Source: Nakaseomyces glabratus
Taxonomy: Eukaryota > Ascomycota > Saccharomycetes > Saccharomycetales > Saccharomycetaceae
Assembly (NCBI RefSeq): GCF_010111755.1
Contig: NC_088963.1
Span: forward strand, 992,001-1,056,000
DNA length: 64,000 nt
Reading direction: 5' to 3'
Shown: piece after piece, positions 52,107 through 63,046 of the stretch
How positions within the stretch are numbered: the first letter of the stretch is position 1
How the letters are laid out: every line of letters begins with the position of its first letter
Notes under the pieces: model-generated
Seen by the model: only the letters and a program-made list of their open reading frames with translations
Told to the model about the DNA's origin: nothing
Database searches by the model: none
Made by a program: the position numbers and the translations under genes

Positions 52107-52851
52107 TTTTTTTCCTGCTCTAAAACAATACACCGGAAAACAACTAGCCTTAACACCTAGCTTATGATTCTTAGGACCAGATGGAATACAACAGTTTCTT
52201 ATTCTATCGAAAGCTATTGACGACTTTTGAAGATAGATTGGAATAGACTCTCTGGTTATATTCCTCTACTGTTGGAAATCCCCAGCGTCGGTCGTCGCTA
52301 GTTATGTGTATACCCTGTTGCAGTTCATTGCTGCATCATTGAATGCATATAGTGGTAGGAATGCATCGCACAGTATGTATACAATGGCAGTATTGGTGTT
52401 TTCTATTTCTATATACTAGTGTCTGAATGAGCAGATTTTCATCGATCTATTTTATGTGCAAGTTGTCTATATTATCGGCTATGATTTAGCAAGTTGAGAA
52501 GTGTTAGCAGCTTTGAGACTTCAATAACGTTTGAATGACCAGAACACATTATCTGTGCCCTGAAACAATCTTTTGGTGGGCTTGATAAATGTCTTGATAT
52601 GACAGTATCGATAGCAAAGTTCGCTATTCTACTTGTGATGAGGTCCCCCCGCTTCACCGTTAATTGGAATGGTGAGGGGGTGTGGGCTCGTGGTCTCGTG
52701 GTGCTGTCAAAGGGGAAATGAGTGATATTTATATAATTGAGTCTTGAATTCGTTGCAATAGGAATGTTAAGTCTGGTAATACCAAAATATATAGTTAGTA
52801 GCTAGGTATGCATGTACTTAAAAATACTAAAAGTGTATAAAAGCTGAAACG
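52107..52851. other. Divergent MRP17/MAF1 promoter region
   Basis: 745 bp with no credible ORF. A G-rich patch near 52667-52705 lies about 150 bp before MAF1. TGTTGG at 52269 recalls a long-terminal-repeat end but no matching partner was found. Confidence 0.5.
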
Positions 52852-54027
52852 ATGAAATTTATTGATGAGTTGGATATTGAACGTGTGAACCAAGTTCTTA
52901 ATTTTGAGACCATTGATTGCAAGATTGTTGGTGGGTGTGATATATTCACTACTAAAGCTGTAGCTTCTGACCGGAAGCTCTACAAGACGATAGACCATCA
53001 TTTGGATACGATACTTCAGGACAATGAGAGTTACAATTTGGCTTTGCAGCAGCAGATAGCTCTGGATGCTGAGGACAAGAATGAAAGGTCAATGTCGCCT
53101 GGAGGACAAAGGCGAGACAGTTCATCATTCTGGGAGCAGAAGAGAAGGATGTCTGTGAGTGACAGTCCTATCTACTTGCAACATATTAATGGAAATCTCA
53201 ACGAGAGTAATGGTGCCCAAGGCGAAATAGTAGCGGATCTAGTACCACCAATTATCAAGACATCTAAACTTAATGACCATAATTTGAAAGAATTAGTGTC
53301 TAATTATGAAGCAGGTTATTCAAGTTCTTCATCAGTTGAGTCCCTTACACATAAGAACAAAGAGAGGAGGACAAGTAGCCTATCAAGTACTGGAGGGAAA
53401 GTAGACAAGCTGCGGGCAGATTCCAGCACAGCAAACGATATAACCGCAAGGTCAGTGCTCAATGATACATCTAGAACCTTAAATTTGGGGCCATTCGGCC
53501 CAATAAATGAGCCATCTAGCAGAAGGACATTTGCATACTTGATTGCAATTCTAAATGCCTCATACCCTGACCATGATTTTTCTCTATTGGAGCCAACTGA
53601 TTTTAAAAGATCTTCTATAAAGTCCTTTATTGCAAAATTTGAAAACTCGATGTACTCATTGGGAAGAAAGCCAGAAGAGTGGATATGGGAAGTAATCAAC
53701 TCTCATATGACTCTCTCAGACTGTGTATTATATCAGTACTGTCCAACACAATCGTTCTTGGATGATGAGCCTGGGCATCTATGGAGTCTCATCGGTTTTT
53801 TCTTTAATAAAAAGAGAAAAAGAGTGGCCTATGTATACTTACTCGCCTCTAGACTACAACTGGCTGTTAATAATGCTATTGGAACTCCTGATGAGATGCA
53901 AAATGAAGACGGTACGTTCAGAAATAACAATACAACCTCTTTTGATAACAACAATACGCAATTCGAAGGTGAATACGATTTAACTTACGAAGAGAACGCT
54001 ATTGTCGACGATGATGATGAAGAATAA
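52852..54027 (+). CDS. MAF1: Maf1, repressor of RNA polymerase III
   Basis: Global Pol III repressor regulated by TORC1 and PKA through phosphorylation. 391 residues (395 in S. cerevisiae). Box A is at the N-terminus ([14 protein letters not shown], then [17 protein letters not shown]). A Ser-rich, basic linker follows, including [15 protein letters not shown] (a PKA-type site context also found in S. cerevisiae). Boxes B and C start near residue 208 ([14 protein letters not shown]), with [12 protein letters not shown] and [16 protein letters not shown]. The tail is acidic. The S. cerevisiae gene has an intron just after the start; this copy is continuous from the ATG. Confidence 0.96.
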
Positions 54028-54493
54028 CTGAATAATGAAACTTAGTTGTATCATTATGTTCTATTAATTTTTTATGTTTAATATTTAAATGTTTTTGTTT
54101 TTCTCCACCATAATAAGTGGATGTAGCATATTTGCTTATTCTTATACTTTGGTCTGGCATTCAAAGTATTTTAGTTTTTAGCCTGATACAAACTATTATT
54201 TCCAATAATGTAACATTATTGTATTCGCAGAAATCGTCGTATGTGAATATTACTTTTTGACACTATATAGATCAATATTACACTCATTATGAAGCATTAA
54301 TAGTTCATGTTAACAATTTCAGTTTATTCAGTTTGTATAATTTAATGAAGCAAAAGTTGTACTATTATAAATAAACGATAATAGTGACTATATTAATGCA
54401 ATTTAACTTATTTACATGTCATTCTGAAGTCCTTCAAAATTCATGAAAAATATCTATATGTATCAAAGTTCCTCAAATGACAGATGACTATAA
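54028..54493. other. Convergent MAF1/RAD57 3' region
   Basis: 466 bp between stop codons, AT-rich, nothing specific seen. Confidence 0.5.
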
Positions 54494-55894
54494 TTATACT
54501 GATTCAACTCCACATTTCGTAATCTTGAAATTGATTTCCTCGGGGGTACAAAAGCTAGAATATACAACTTTCAAGAGTCTTTTCACTTGCCAAAAATCGG
54601 ATGTATCTGATCCTTTGTATTTCTTTAATTCACCTCGCCTAATCATAGGAGAGGCTGCATAACTTTTTTTTAGTAAAATACGAGTGCTTACATAATTTGC
54701 CCAAGTGAGACCAAGATTTGGAACCCTGTGATCCATTTTTCTTTTGATAGTCTTCTTCACGCTGTTATTTTTGCGCGGTTTGAGCTCTGTTAGTTTATTG
54801 TCAGCTTCTTCAACTTCTCCCCTAGCAAGAGCACTAGTTGAACCGCCAATTCCACTTTCAACAAATTTCTCACCATCTTCTTCTCGCTTTATCCGTCGTA
54901 CTTGCTCTTCAACTAGCATATAGTCCTCATCATCGGATAGTATACTATCAGCGTTTGATGCAATTACTTGTTGCTTTTGAAAGCCTATCTGCTGGATTGT
55001 TTGTCGATATAATATGGTCGAATTCTTCCATCCCACCAACCATCCTAGCTGGTACTCTAAGTCATTGACGTTTAAATTATAAGGGTCTAAGTTTTCATTC
55101 AACGGTTTATCCCCTACTTGGTTGGCCACTACGATAGCAACTGAGTGCTTTGTAGCTATTCCTTGTAGTTTCTCAGCCATTTCAGTAATATATGCCTTAT
55201 TTTCTAAAGAGTCTTTGAATGATTTAGTATCTAGTTCAACTCTTAAGTGATGGGAAATAGAATCAATTATTATCAGTTTGATCTCCCCTTTATTTCGTTC
55301 AAGTAAGACAGGTAGCTGAACATTTACTATATGCTCTTGTGAAATTAAGTCAGGGCAACTAACGGTAAAGATATTCGACTGTGATATACCTAATTCATGC
55401 CAGTCTTTTCTTGCCTCAATCATCCCAGCTAGTCTGTTAGTCGGGAGATCACCTTCTGTGGTTATGAATACACATTTGGCATTAAGACCTCCTTCGGAAA
55501 TAGGTAATTGAACTGATAAACAGAGCTGCATCAGTAACTGTGACTTTCCTGTAGAGCTTTCACCGAATATTTCAGTAATACAATTAGTCGAAATTCCTCC
55601 TCCTAAAACCTCATCTATTCCTAGGTCACCTGTTGTAAACTGTTTATTTGGTATTTGTTTAGCTAGCGGTTTTGTACTATTGGAATTATATTGTGCATCA
55701 TACTCTCTTATTAGTCTCTGTTGAAACCTTATGACCTCGTTAATTGAACGCTGAGATAGCTTAGCCAAGTCTGGTGCTTTTAATGTCAGGAAATCAACAC
55801 ATGTTACTTTGTTCGCATTTAGTGCTTCAAGAAATGTTTCAAACTCAGGATCAAACAAAAGCTGGCTCCCAGGTAATTCCTCATAAAGGTCCAT
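54494..55894 (-). CDS. RAD57: RecA/Rad51 paralog Rad57
   Basis: Works with Rad55 as a heterodimer that stabilises Rad51 filaments in recombinational repair. 466 residues (460 in S. cerevisiae). N-terminal helix-hairpin-like region (DFLTLKAPDLAKLSQRS), then the linker TTGDLGIDEVLGGGI. Walker A is GESSTGKSQ near residues 115-123, and Walker B LIIIDSISHH near 206-215. The C-terminal part has a charged insert (about 320-390) before GLTWANYVSTRILL. Convergent with MAF1 as in S. cerevisiae (YDR004W/YDR005C). Confidence 0.95.
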   Translation of the reverse strand: MDLYEELPGSQLLFDPEFETFLEALNANKVTCVDFLTLKAPDLAKLSQRSINEVIRFQQRLIREYDAQYNSNSTKPLAKQIPNKQFTTGDLGIDEVLGGGISTNCITEIFGESSTGKSQLLMQLCLSVQLPISEGGLNAKCVFITTEGDLPTNRLAGMIEARKDWHELGISQSNIFTVSCPDLISQEHIVNVQLPVLLERNKGEIKLIIIDSISHHLRVELDTKSFKDSLENKAYITEMAEKLQGIATKHSVAIVVANQVGDKPLNENLDPYNLNVNDLEYQLGWLVGWKNSTILYRQTIQQIGFQKQQVIASNADSILSDDEDYMLVEEQVRRIKREEDGEKFVESGIGGSTSALARGEVEEADNKLTELKPRKNNSVKKTIKRKMDHRVPNLGLTWANYVSTRILLKKSYAASPMIRRGELKKYKGSDTSDFWQVKRLLKVVYSSFCTPEEINFKITKCGVESV

Positions 55895-56657
55895 AGAAAT
55901 TTTGCTTGATAATGCTCTTCTAATTGTTTGGTAGTATTACTGTATCGTTGTGACTTTATTTTAAAACTATAGCGTTTGTTAAGGTTGATTCAAATTGACT
56001 ATTTGAACATGTCATATACGTCTTTTGTCTCTTTAATGAATTATAATGAGATACTATGTTGAGTATGTAAATCAAACTTTCAATTATTCTTAGATTTATG
56101 ATTTAATGTTTTGGACGTGAATGACGTGTGGCCAAACAATGGCCCATTTTGGCGTGCTGTATTATATCATACTGTACAAAAAAGTCACAAGACTAACACA
56201 AATTTGAATTTTTGAGTCCTCGAATAAAATAATATATTAATTACAAAATTACATTTATAGTACTTATTTTAAAAACGATTTTGTAACTCATAGAAATTAC
56301 CGCAGTAACAATTTTGTGTATTTATGGATTAAATCAAAATTTTTATGTTTGTGGATGCTATTTTAGTAATGCTAGCATATATTAAAATTATGCAGTAATA
56401 AAAGGAACCTTTTGTGTTTCGAGGAACCACATTCATGACACTAATAGCCGAATCCAAAAACTATATAAGTTCATCCAACTGAAGACAAATTATTTATGGT
56501 TTATTCTAAATTATTTTCCTGAGAAGGTTTATATATTTCTGTTATTTTTACATTATATATTTCCGTTTCAAATAAATCAACTCTTCTTCTTTTGATAAAG
56601 GCAATACTCAAAATATAGAACAGTTGGATCTAAATCTTTGAAACTTTTTATAATACT
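55895..56657. other. Divergent promoter region, RAD57 and novel gene
   Basis: 763 bp, very AT-rich, no ORF on the coding side. I saw no MluI (ACGCGT) element that might be expected for a cell-cycle-regulated repair gene. Confidence 0.5.
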
Positions 56658-59600
56658 ATGGTTATTAATTGTGTCGGTAAAACCTTTGAAATTATGGCCT
56701 GGAATTATCCAGACAATTTCACCTTGCTTGAGGCTGGGAAATTGGCTAGCAAAATTGGATATCGGGTCGCTAAGAGAGAGTTTAAGAGAGATTGGGAGAA
56801 ATATAAGAAGGGCCACCAGAAAAGGAAGGCCGCTAGGGCGATAAAGAAAAAGAAAGCTAAGGAAATTAAATATGGCAAGAATAAAGATTTGAAAGAAAAT
56901 ATTGTGCAACAGGCTAGCAACCCAGAAAAGCAAAAAGAGCAGCCCAAAAGAAAAAGAGCTTGGTACCAAGTTTTGAGCTGGTCTGTTGATGACTTGGACG
57001 ATTATTTAAAGAATAATCCTCAACCTCCAGAAAATCCAATTAAAGCGATGGTTAAATCTTGGTTTGAAAAAGAACCCACCAAGTTACCACCAAGAATTTG
57101 GATGTTGAACAAAGATTCAAGTCAAGAGTTTTCGGATTCTACTATAAACCGTAAAACGTTGACATCAGACACCGATGCTAAAGTTATAGAGCCAGAGGCT
57201 GTTGATGGTATAAATGGAAATGATCACTGTAATTCTGACTCTTCATTACTGGCAATGGAGGCATTAGTGTCTCTGGATTATATCAGTAATTCTTCTACTT
57301 ATTCAATCAATGTAAAAAATTTACAATCAGTTACTAGTGAAAAATGGTCCATTTTCCGGAGTTTAAAAAAATGTACTTCATCTTCAACTCAAAAAATAAA
57401 TGAAGAGCAGGATTCATCTCGATCAAAATCAAGATGGAGAAATTTTCTTGGGAAACTCAAGATAAGAACATCCAAAAGATCTAATGTACTCACTGAATTA
57501 TCTTTACAATCTTGTGATCGTTCTTACGAGGACCCAAAAAGTTATCAGCATAATAAATTTGACTTCAAGTCCAGTTCTGTGCCATTTACTAGCGATGATG
57601 AGAAGTTGTTCAGTCACAAATCACCAAGTTGTCGTGGAGAAAGCACCACACAGACAGAACCAATTGGAAGTAGGGAATTGACGCCTGGCTATAATCCCAA
57701 GAAAGTAGCGCAGACACAAAAGACTGAAAATCAATGTCTTGATTTAGTCTGTAGTGATAATAAAACCGCCAACGTTTGTTCGGCTAGTAAAGACCTTATA
57801 GCTGGTAATAATGAACTAGTGAGTAAACAATTAATTTGTGGGGACAATTCAAATATCGCTACCAACATTGTTAGCAACAATGCTAGTAATAATGCTGCTG
57901 ATAAATTGAGCATTGACGATTACATGAAGTTTTCTTGCACTAAAAATTGTGAAAATCTAACATCTTACTGTGAGAATATTCTCGATCAAAAATACATGAT
58001 TGAGAGTGACTCAAACATTAGTGCTGAGCTGCAAAAATTATTTAAGACGCTTGATGATGAAATTGAATACTATTCAGAAAATCTCAAAAAGGATTGCAAT
58101 AATATTTCCATTTCTGAATTTGACATTAGCGTTGTAAAACCTTTAAATATTGAACAGTTATCCATAAATGAGGAAGCTTCTATATGTACAGAGAAATTGA
58201 AAATTGTAGAGGCAAAGGTAGGGAATTCTGTCTCGGAAAATGGGGAAATTTCGAGACCTAATACCAATACCTCTGCCAACTCTGAGCATAATCCAGAACA
58301 AGCCGATCTCCAGGATAACGTTTCACAGGAGTTTATCAGGAATAGTATTGGTAATGAGCAAGTCTCAACTGAAAGTAGTATCCAAAAACAACAGATAGAC
58401 AGGGGAACTCCATCTGTTATGCAACTATTCAGCAACTTTGTAGAAAATTCCATTAATCAATTGAAGAAGAGAGCTGATTTTACTCAGAATAAGGGGAACT
58501 GGGAAGGTGACCTTGGGACCTTACCAGAACAGTTACCCAATTCAATTGAAAAGGTTTGTGTAGATAACCTCAAACAGCAACAGCAACAACAACAAGTAGA
58601 TCTGACAGGGAATACAATAGAATCAATCAATTCATCCAGCACCAGTAATGTGTTTGTTTCCGCAAAAGGAACAACTAAGGTAGGTTCAGATACTGTAGTG
58701 TCAGGAAGCAGTGACCATCCTCTTAATGGCGCCAAGCAATCTGCTGATGAAAAAACTGAGGTAATGACTAATGTTTCTCACGAATGTAGTGCTAATGAAA
58801 GTAAACTAAATGCCAACGGTAACATTGGCCTTGGTAATGCAATAACTTCCATTTTTAATGAAACCTGCAATAAATTGTCTAGTATGACATTCCCAGTCCT
58901 ATTTAAAAAGCCTCTTCAGGACGAACCGTCATTTACAATATCAGAAATAGATGATAAGGAAAATAGAGAGTGTGATGTTATAACTGAAGAAAAAAGAGCT
59001 GAAATTCAAGAGCAAATAAAGAAATCAACAGCTGAGTTCAATATTTTCTTAAAAGAAAAAACTAAGCCCTTAGAAAAGTATGAAAACCTTTCCTATTGTC
59101 TACCAAATGTAATTGATGAATCTAAACTACATCCGAGGATTCAGGCTTATCAAAATGATAATAATGGCTTTAACAATGAAAATGTGGGATATTTTACATT
59201 GTTAGTTGCCTCTGATCGTGAATGGGAAAAGGAACGCCTAAAGAAGGAAGAGGCTACCAATAGCCTACCTATTCAGCATTGTACGTTGGATGGTTTAGAC
59301 AAGGGGATTCAACAAGGGTTGAATTCTTATACAAGCTCAAATGTGGTCAGTCCTAACAAGCGCATAATAAGTTCATGTAAAGAAAAGAAAGAAGTACCAG
59401 AATGCCTGTTAGAGGGAATAAAGGAAGTTGACAATATAATTCAATTACAGGAGCCACTCATTGAACGCAAGGTATCTGAAATCACTAACGAGAGTTATAA
59501 AAGTGTACCGTCAACCAAATCCGTCTCCTTCAAAGCCGATTGTAGCATTCATTCAGTTTCTAAAAGTAAATCATGCACGGCAGGAACTTCGAAAAGCATC

Positions 59601-61655
59601 AAAGGTCCGACAGATCATGCAGCCAAACCACTCAAAAGCTGCTTGAAGAAGTCATTTATTAGTCCTGTTTCACTTGACAATAAAGTCAACGAGCAGTCTA
59701 GTAAGGAAGTAGGGGTAGCTTCTGAGAATGTCGGAGTTATATCTGTTACCTCTTTCCACGACAAATTACCTGATCAATTTGATGATGTAAATCACAGAGA
59801 TAGTAGAGCAATCTCTAAAGTGCCTTCGGGTAACTGTTCTGTAGATCATCTACCATTAGATCCGGAAGTCGTTAATAAAGTACCTCCAGGTGAATATGAC
59901 TCTGCAGTTGGTACAAATAAACAATTATATAACGAACCTTGTAGTAAACAAGATAGTTTTAGGATTGTGGAATCATTAAAAATCAAAAAGAACACTCCAC
60001 CTCCACCTCCTCCACATGGGCAACTTAAGAAGAAGCCTCCTCCACCTCCACCACAAGGGCAACTTAAGAAGAAGCCTCCTCCACCTCCACCACAAGGGCA
60101 ACTTAAGAAGAAGCCGTCACCATTGCCACAACCAGTAACCGTCACTGGATGTTTTCCTTCGGAAAGAGAATATCCTATCTGTACTGGGGAACAACAAAGC
60201 ACTCCAAATAAGGTTGACGATGAATGCGTTACTGTCAATTCGCTATGTAGTCAGAACTTCTCATCAAAAATTGTGGATTGTGATGAACATAAGTATGACT
60301 CGGTGGCAAACGACTCTAGTCCAGATTCTATAATAGATCACCCAATTGCAAACTTAAATGGTCTTACTCCTGAGGAGTCTTTCGACAGTGAGACAGAAAG
60401 CATTGATTATACGTACGAGCTTGATGAGTTTGAGATAGCACTCCCTGAGTGGGTGAGAGAGAAAAGAGCAACGAAAGGTGAGTCAAAATTAGTTAAAAAA
60501 CTAGACCATCGGCTCATTAAGAGTCAAGTAGATAAAAATGGGGTTTTTGTCTTTGGAACACCACATTACCATGATGCCTGTCCTGTTTGGGTAGTCGGCC
60601 CACATTCGAGATTAATTTCAGAGAAAGAAAAGGCTAATAACAAGCCTATTTATAAGAAAAAACTGCCAAAACGATTGAAACGTATCAGAAAGCGAATAGT
60701 TTGGCATCGTAATCGTATTGCTAAATCATACTCATCTCAGCCTCATATACGTTACCGTGTTATTGAGAATGCAGCTGATAATCCATATTTAGCTGAAGGG
60801 GAACATACTTTTGATGCAGGTTATAAAAAGGTTGGCGTGAATATGTATGATTTTGATATGGATGAATGGTTGCAGTCGGAACAAGATGTCGACGCTGGGG
60901 ATGTTGTCAAAGTTGTTCCGGTAGCTAATCTTGACGTTAACCAAGAAAGGTTTTGGATTTCTTTATTCAGCGATCTTAAGACATTTGCAAAGATAGAGTT
61001 GAATATAAAACAAAAGAGACCAAGATTTTTATTGGCTGTCGATGAATGTGAGATTGATCAGGATAAATGTATAGTGGATGACATGAAAATACGTGGATGT
61101 TCCTATTTGGCAGATGAACCAAAAGATGAGATATTGCTAGAGAAACTTTTAGATGATTTCTACTTAGAAGATTTCGATCCATTAGCAGCTCTGAAGAATG
61201 GTTTTATGACAAAGAGCGAGGCTGAAAGAATAATGAAAGTACAGGAATTAAAAAAAAGAGGTTTAAAGGATACTCCTGAGTTTGAATTCCTGAATGATAT
61301 TATCGGGGAGACAGAAGAAATGGTGTATAGTTTTGATAAGAATATGCCTATCGAGGATGCAGTTGCTTACGCTACGAAGGTTAAATCTTTGGCGATTGTA
61401 GAGTGCAGGGAGCGGCACAAGTTGAAGCTACCACCAATCGACTCTGAGGGTGTTGTCGTAAAATTCATCAAGAATATGGATAAAGTGTTGGCAAACGTCG
61501 ATACTGAAATTACAGAGTTCTACATAAAAGGAGATTTGTATGATATCGCTCTCGAAGAAATCGTGCGCGATGTTCAAAAAGGAATCAGGCGAAAGAAGAT
61601 GGAAGAGTATCGAAAGCGGTACGAATGGAGAAAAAAGATTCTTTGGGACGTTTAA
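56658..61655 (+). CDS. Unrecognised 1665-residue low-complexity protein
   Basis: Uninterrupted 1665-codon frame. An ATG at 56694 (residue 13, MAWNYPDNF) is an alternative start. Residues about 20-85 are Lys-rich and amphipathic (GKLASKIGYRVAKREFKRDW), loosely like the N-terminus of the actin regulator Aim3; that is only a hint. A long Ser/Asn/Glu-rich middle (about 110-1110) follows, with a polyglutamine run near 640. Three 13-residue proline repeats (about 1114-1152) suit SH3, WW or profilin binding. The last 400 residues are different: low in Ser/Asn, rich in charged and aromatic residues, and probably folded (LPEWVREKRATKG, FGTPHYHDACPVWVVGPHSR, DMDEWLQ, ERFWISLFSDLKTF). A basic helix ends the protein. 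No enzyme motif seen. It lies between RAD57 and the RCR gene, which are close neighbours in S. cerevisiae. Confidence 0.85.
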   Translation: MVINCVGKTFEIMAWNYPDNFTLLEAGKLASKIGYRVAKREFKRDWEKYKKGHQKRKAARAIKKKKAKEIKYGKNKDLKENIVQQASNPEKQKEQPKRKRAWYQVLSWSVDDLDDYLKNNPQPPENPIKAMVKSWFEKEPTKLPPRIWMLNKDSSQEFSDSTINRKTLTSDTDAKVIEPEAVDGINGNDHCNSDSSLLAMEALVSLDYISNSSTYSINVKNLQSVTSEKWSIFRSLKKCTSSSTQKINEEQDSSRSKSRWRNFLGKLKIRTSKRSNVLTELSLQSCDRSYEDPKSYQHNKFDFKSSSVPFTSDDEKLFSHKSPSCRGESTTQTEPIGSRELTPGYNPKKVAQTQKTENQCLDLVCSDNKTANVCSASKDLIAGNNELVSKQLICGDNSNIATNIVSNNASNNAADKLSIDDYMKFSCTKNCENLTSYCENILDQKYMIESDSNISAELQKLFKTLDDEIEYYSENLKKDCNNISISEFDISVVKPLNIEQLSINEEASICTEKLKIVEAKVGNSVSENGEISRPNTNTSANSEHNPEQADLQDNVSQEFIRNSIGNEQVSTESSIQKQQIDRGTPSVMQLFSNFVENSINQLKKRADFTQNKGNWEGDLGTLPEQLPNSIEKVCVDNLKQQQQQQQVDLTGNTIESINSSSTSNVFVSAKGTTKVGSDTVVSGSSDHPLNGAKQSADEKTEVMTNVSHECSANESKLNANGNIGLGNAITSIFNETCNKLSSMTFPVLFKKPLQDEPSFTISEIDDKENRECDVITEEKRAEIQEQIKKSTAEFNIFLKEKTKPLEKYENLSYCLPNVIDESKLHPRIQAYQNDNNGFNNENVGYFTLLVASDREWEKERLKKEEATNSLPIQHCTLDGLDKGIQQGLNSYTSSNVVSPNKRIISSCKEKKEVPECLLEGIKEVDNIIQLQEPLIERKVSEITNESYKSVPSTKSVSFKADCSIHSVSKSKSCTAGTSKSIKGPTDHAAKPLKSCLKKSFISPVSLDNKVNEQSSKEVGVASENVGVISVTSFHDKLPDQFDDVNHRDSRAISKVPSGNCSVDHLPLDPEVVNKVPPGEYDSAVGTNKQLYNEPCSKQDSFRIVESLKIKKNTPPPPPPHGQLKKKPPPPPPQGQLKKKPPPPPPQGQLKKKPSPLPQPVTVTGCFPSEREYPICTGEQQSTPNKVDDECVTVNSLCSQNFSSKIVDCDEHKYDSVANDSSPDSIIDHPIANLNGLTPEESFDSETESIDYTYELDEFEIALPEWVREKRATKGESKLVKKLDHRLIKSQVDKNGVFVFGTPHYHDACPVWVVGPHSRLISEKEKANNKPIYKKKLPKRLKRIRKRIVWHRNRIAKSYSSQPHIRYRVIENAADNPYLAEGEHTFDAGYKKVGVNMYDFDMDEWLQSEQDVDAGDVVKVVPVANLDVNQERFWISLFSDLKTFAKIELNIKQKRPRFLLAVDECEIDQDKCIVDDMKIRGCSYLADEPKDEILLEKLLDDFYLEDFDPLAALKNGFMTKSEAERIMKVQELKKRGLKDTPEFEFLNDIIGETEEMVYSFDKNMPIEDAVAYATKVKSLAIVECRERHKLKLPPIDSEGVVVKFIKNMDKVLANVDTEITEFYIKGDLYDIALEEIVRDVQKGIRRKKMEEYRKRYEWRKKILWDV
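59997..60113 (+). repeat. Three 39-bp tandem repeats coding polyproline
   Basis: Units at 59997-60035, 60036-60074 and 60075-60113 encode six prolines, then HGQLKKK or QGQLKKK. The last two units are identical at nucleotide level as far as I can read, so the expansion is recent. Confidence 0.9.
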
Positions 61656-62416
61656 TGTCCAATTACAAATTTTTAATTTGTATTATAGTGTATTATAGAT
61701 ATAACGGCCCTCATGATAGGTGGTGCTGTAAATAAATACAAAAAAAAAAATAAAAAAAAAAAAAAATTAGAGAAACAAAAAATCCATTTAAATTATTGCT
61801 GTCTTGTGACATATAAGGAGCATTCACTTATACATAGTTATTTTTGCTTCACCTAATGAATAGAAATATATATTATTTTTTGATTATGAATTAAAAGGTA
61901 TTAGTATTATATAATTATGCAAAAAAAGTGTTTCGTAAATACTACCAACGTGAAAAAAATAACTATGTATATAAATAGGATTTTTATTGTACACCAGTTA
62001 GGATTAGCCATCTAATGAATGGATCAACAGAATAGAATGTCACTAATTATCATAAATTCATGATTTAAGAACCAAAAATGTAAATTTCAAAGAGTAGAAA
62101 TTTTGGCAATTGTAGTGCATTTAAATTTGAATTTAAAGTATTCTTAATCGCGATTAAAATCTTGAATAAAAAAAAATAATAAAGTTCAGACAAAGAAAAA
62201 CAGTCAAAAAGGATTGCAATGGTATTTCTACAGGTATCAGAGAAATAGAAACAAATAAACATATGATAAAGCGGTTTGATCTGCATGAGGTGATATTATT
62301 GTTAGCGGCATAGTGTGTAAGTTGTTCCGCATACAATTCTTCTCAGTATTATTACACTCAAAAAGAAAGAAGAAAACCTTTTGCTTGGAACTGGAAACCC
62401 CCCGTTGTTGTGATAT
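61656..62416. other. Convergent 3' region with A tract
   Basis: 761 bp between convergent stop codons. A nearly pure A tract lies at about 61738-61768. Otherwise AT-rich; no ORF or RNA gene seen. Confidence 0.55.
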
Positions 62417-63046
62417 CTATTTCTTTGAAGATGTTCTAACTTGTTGCATCTGTACAGATACACTTGAGTCTTCATCGTCATTTGTCTCTAAGGATGAACT
62501 TGGACCAGCCGTAGTTCTTTGGAAGTTGGTTTGAGCAGGCCTTCTAAACTCTAGATCGATGTCCTCCTGCGGTACGTCTTCTGGTCTCAAGTATGCAGAC
62601 TCTGGTTGTGTGAGCCCGTCGAAACCAGGTGGAGGGCCATCTGGCCTAGCGACCTCGCCATCCAGAGCCGGTGGTTGAAGCATTTCAGCCTTTGCGTTCT
62701 TGTGGAAGACACCGTTGGCATCGTAGTAGCCCAGATCGTTGGCATTTGTGGTCTCTGTGTATGTAGGAACGTACTCCTCTACATAGTTCTGGGTATGGTT
62801 GTAGTCTCTTTCGGACTGTCTGTACGACGGAGGCGTCATCCACGCAGTGCCGTAAATCGGAGCCCTACCGGTGGCAGTCCTTCGTCTGTTGATTCGGAAC
62901 GTAAGCAACGTCATCAGAAGAATACCAACAACAAATATCACAAACAGGATCCACCGACCCCACACCCACGACCCTCTCCCATACGGATCATCATCAGTAA
63001 ACCCATCGTTATTATTATCCCCAGTTGCCCTCTTATAAGCTATCAT
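62417..63046 (-). CDS. RCR2: Rcr1/Rcr2-type membrane protein
   Basis: Single-pass membrane protein of the Rcr family. In S. cerevisiae Rcr1 (ER/vacuole) affects chitin deposition and Rcr2 affects endosome-to-vacuole traffic; both bind the ubiquitin ligase Rsp5. 209 residues (210 in S. cerevisiae Rcr2). A short Asp/Asn-rich lumenal N-terminus (TDDDPYGRGSW) precedes one transmembrane helix (about 30-51), basic RINRRRTATG, and the family block PIYGTAWMTPPSYRQSERDYN, which carries a PPxY motif. Later blocks are YVPTYTETTNANDLGYYD and a second Pro-rich stretch. RCR2 is favoured by nearness to RAD57/MAF1 (YDR003W-YDR005C). Confidence 0.9.
   Translation of the reverse strand: MIAYKRATGDNNNDGFTDDDPYGRGSWVWGRWILFVIFVVGILLMTLLTFRINRRRTATGRAPIYGTAWMTPPSYRQSERDYNHTQNYVEEYVPTYTETTNANDLGYYDANGVFHKNAKAEMLQPPALDGEVARPDGPPPGFDGLTQPESAYLRPEDVPQEDIDLEFRRPAQTNFQRTTAGPSSSLETNDDEDSSVSVQMQQVRTSSKK

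Noticed and set aside
52265..52440. Solo LTR starting TGTTGG
   Set aside because: No matching CAACA-type end, target-site duplication or retrotransposon similarity.
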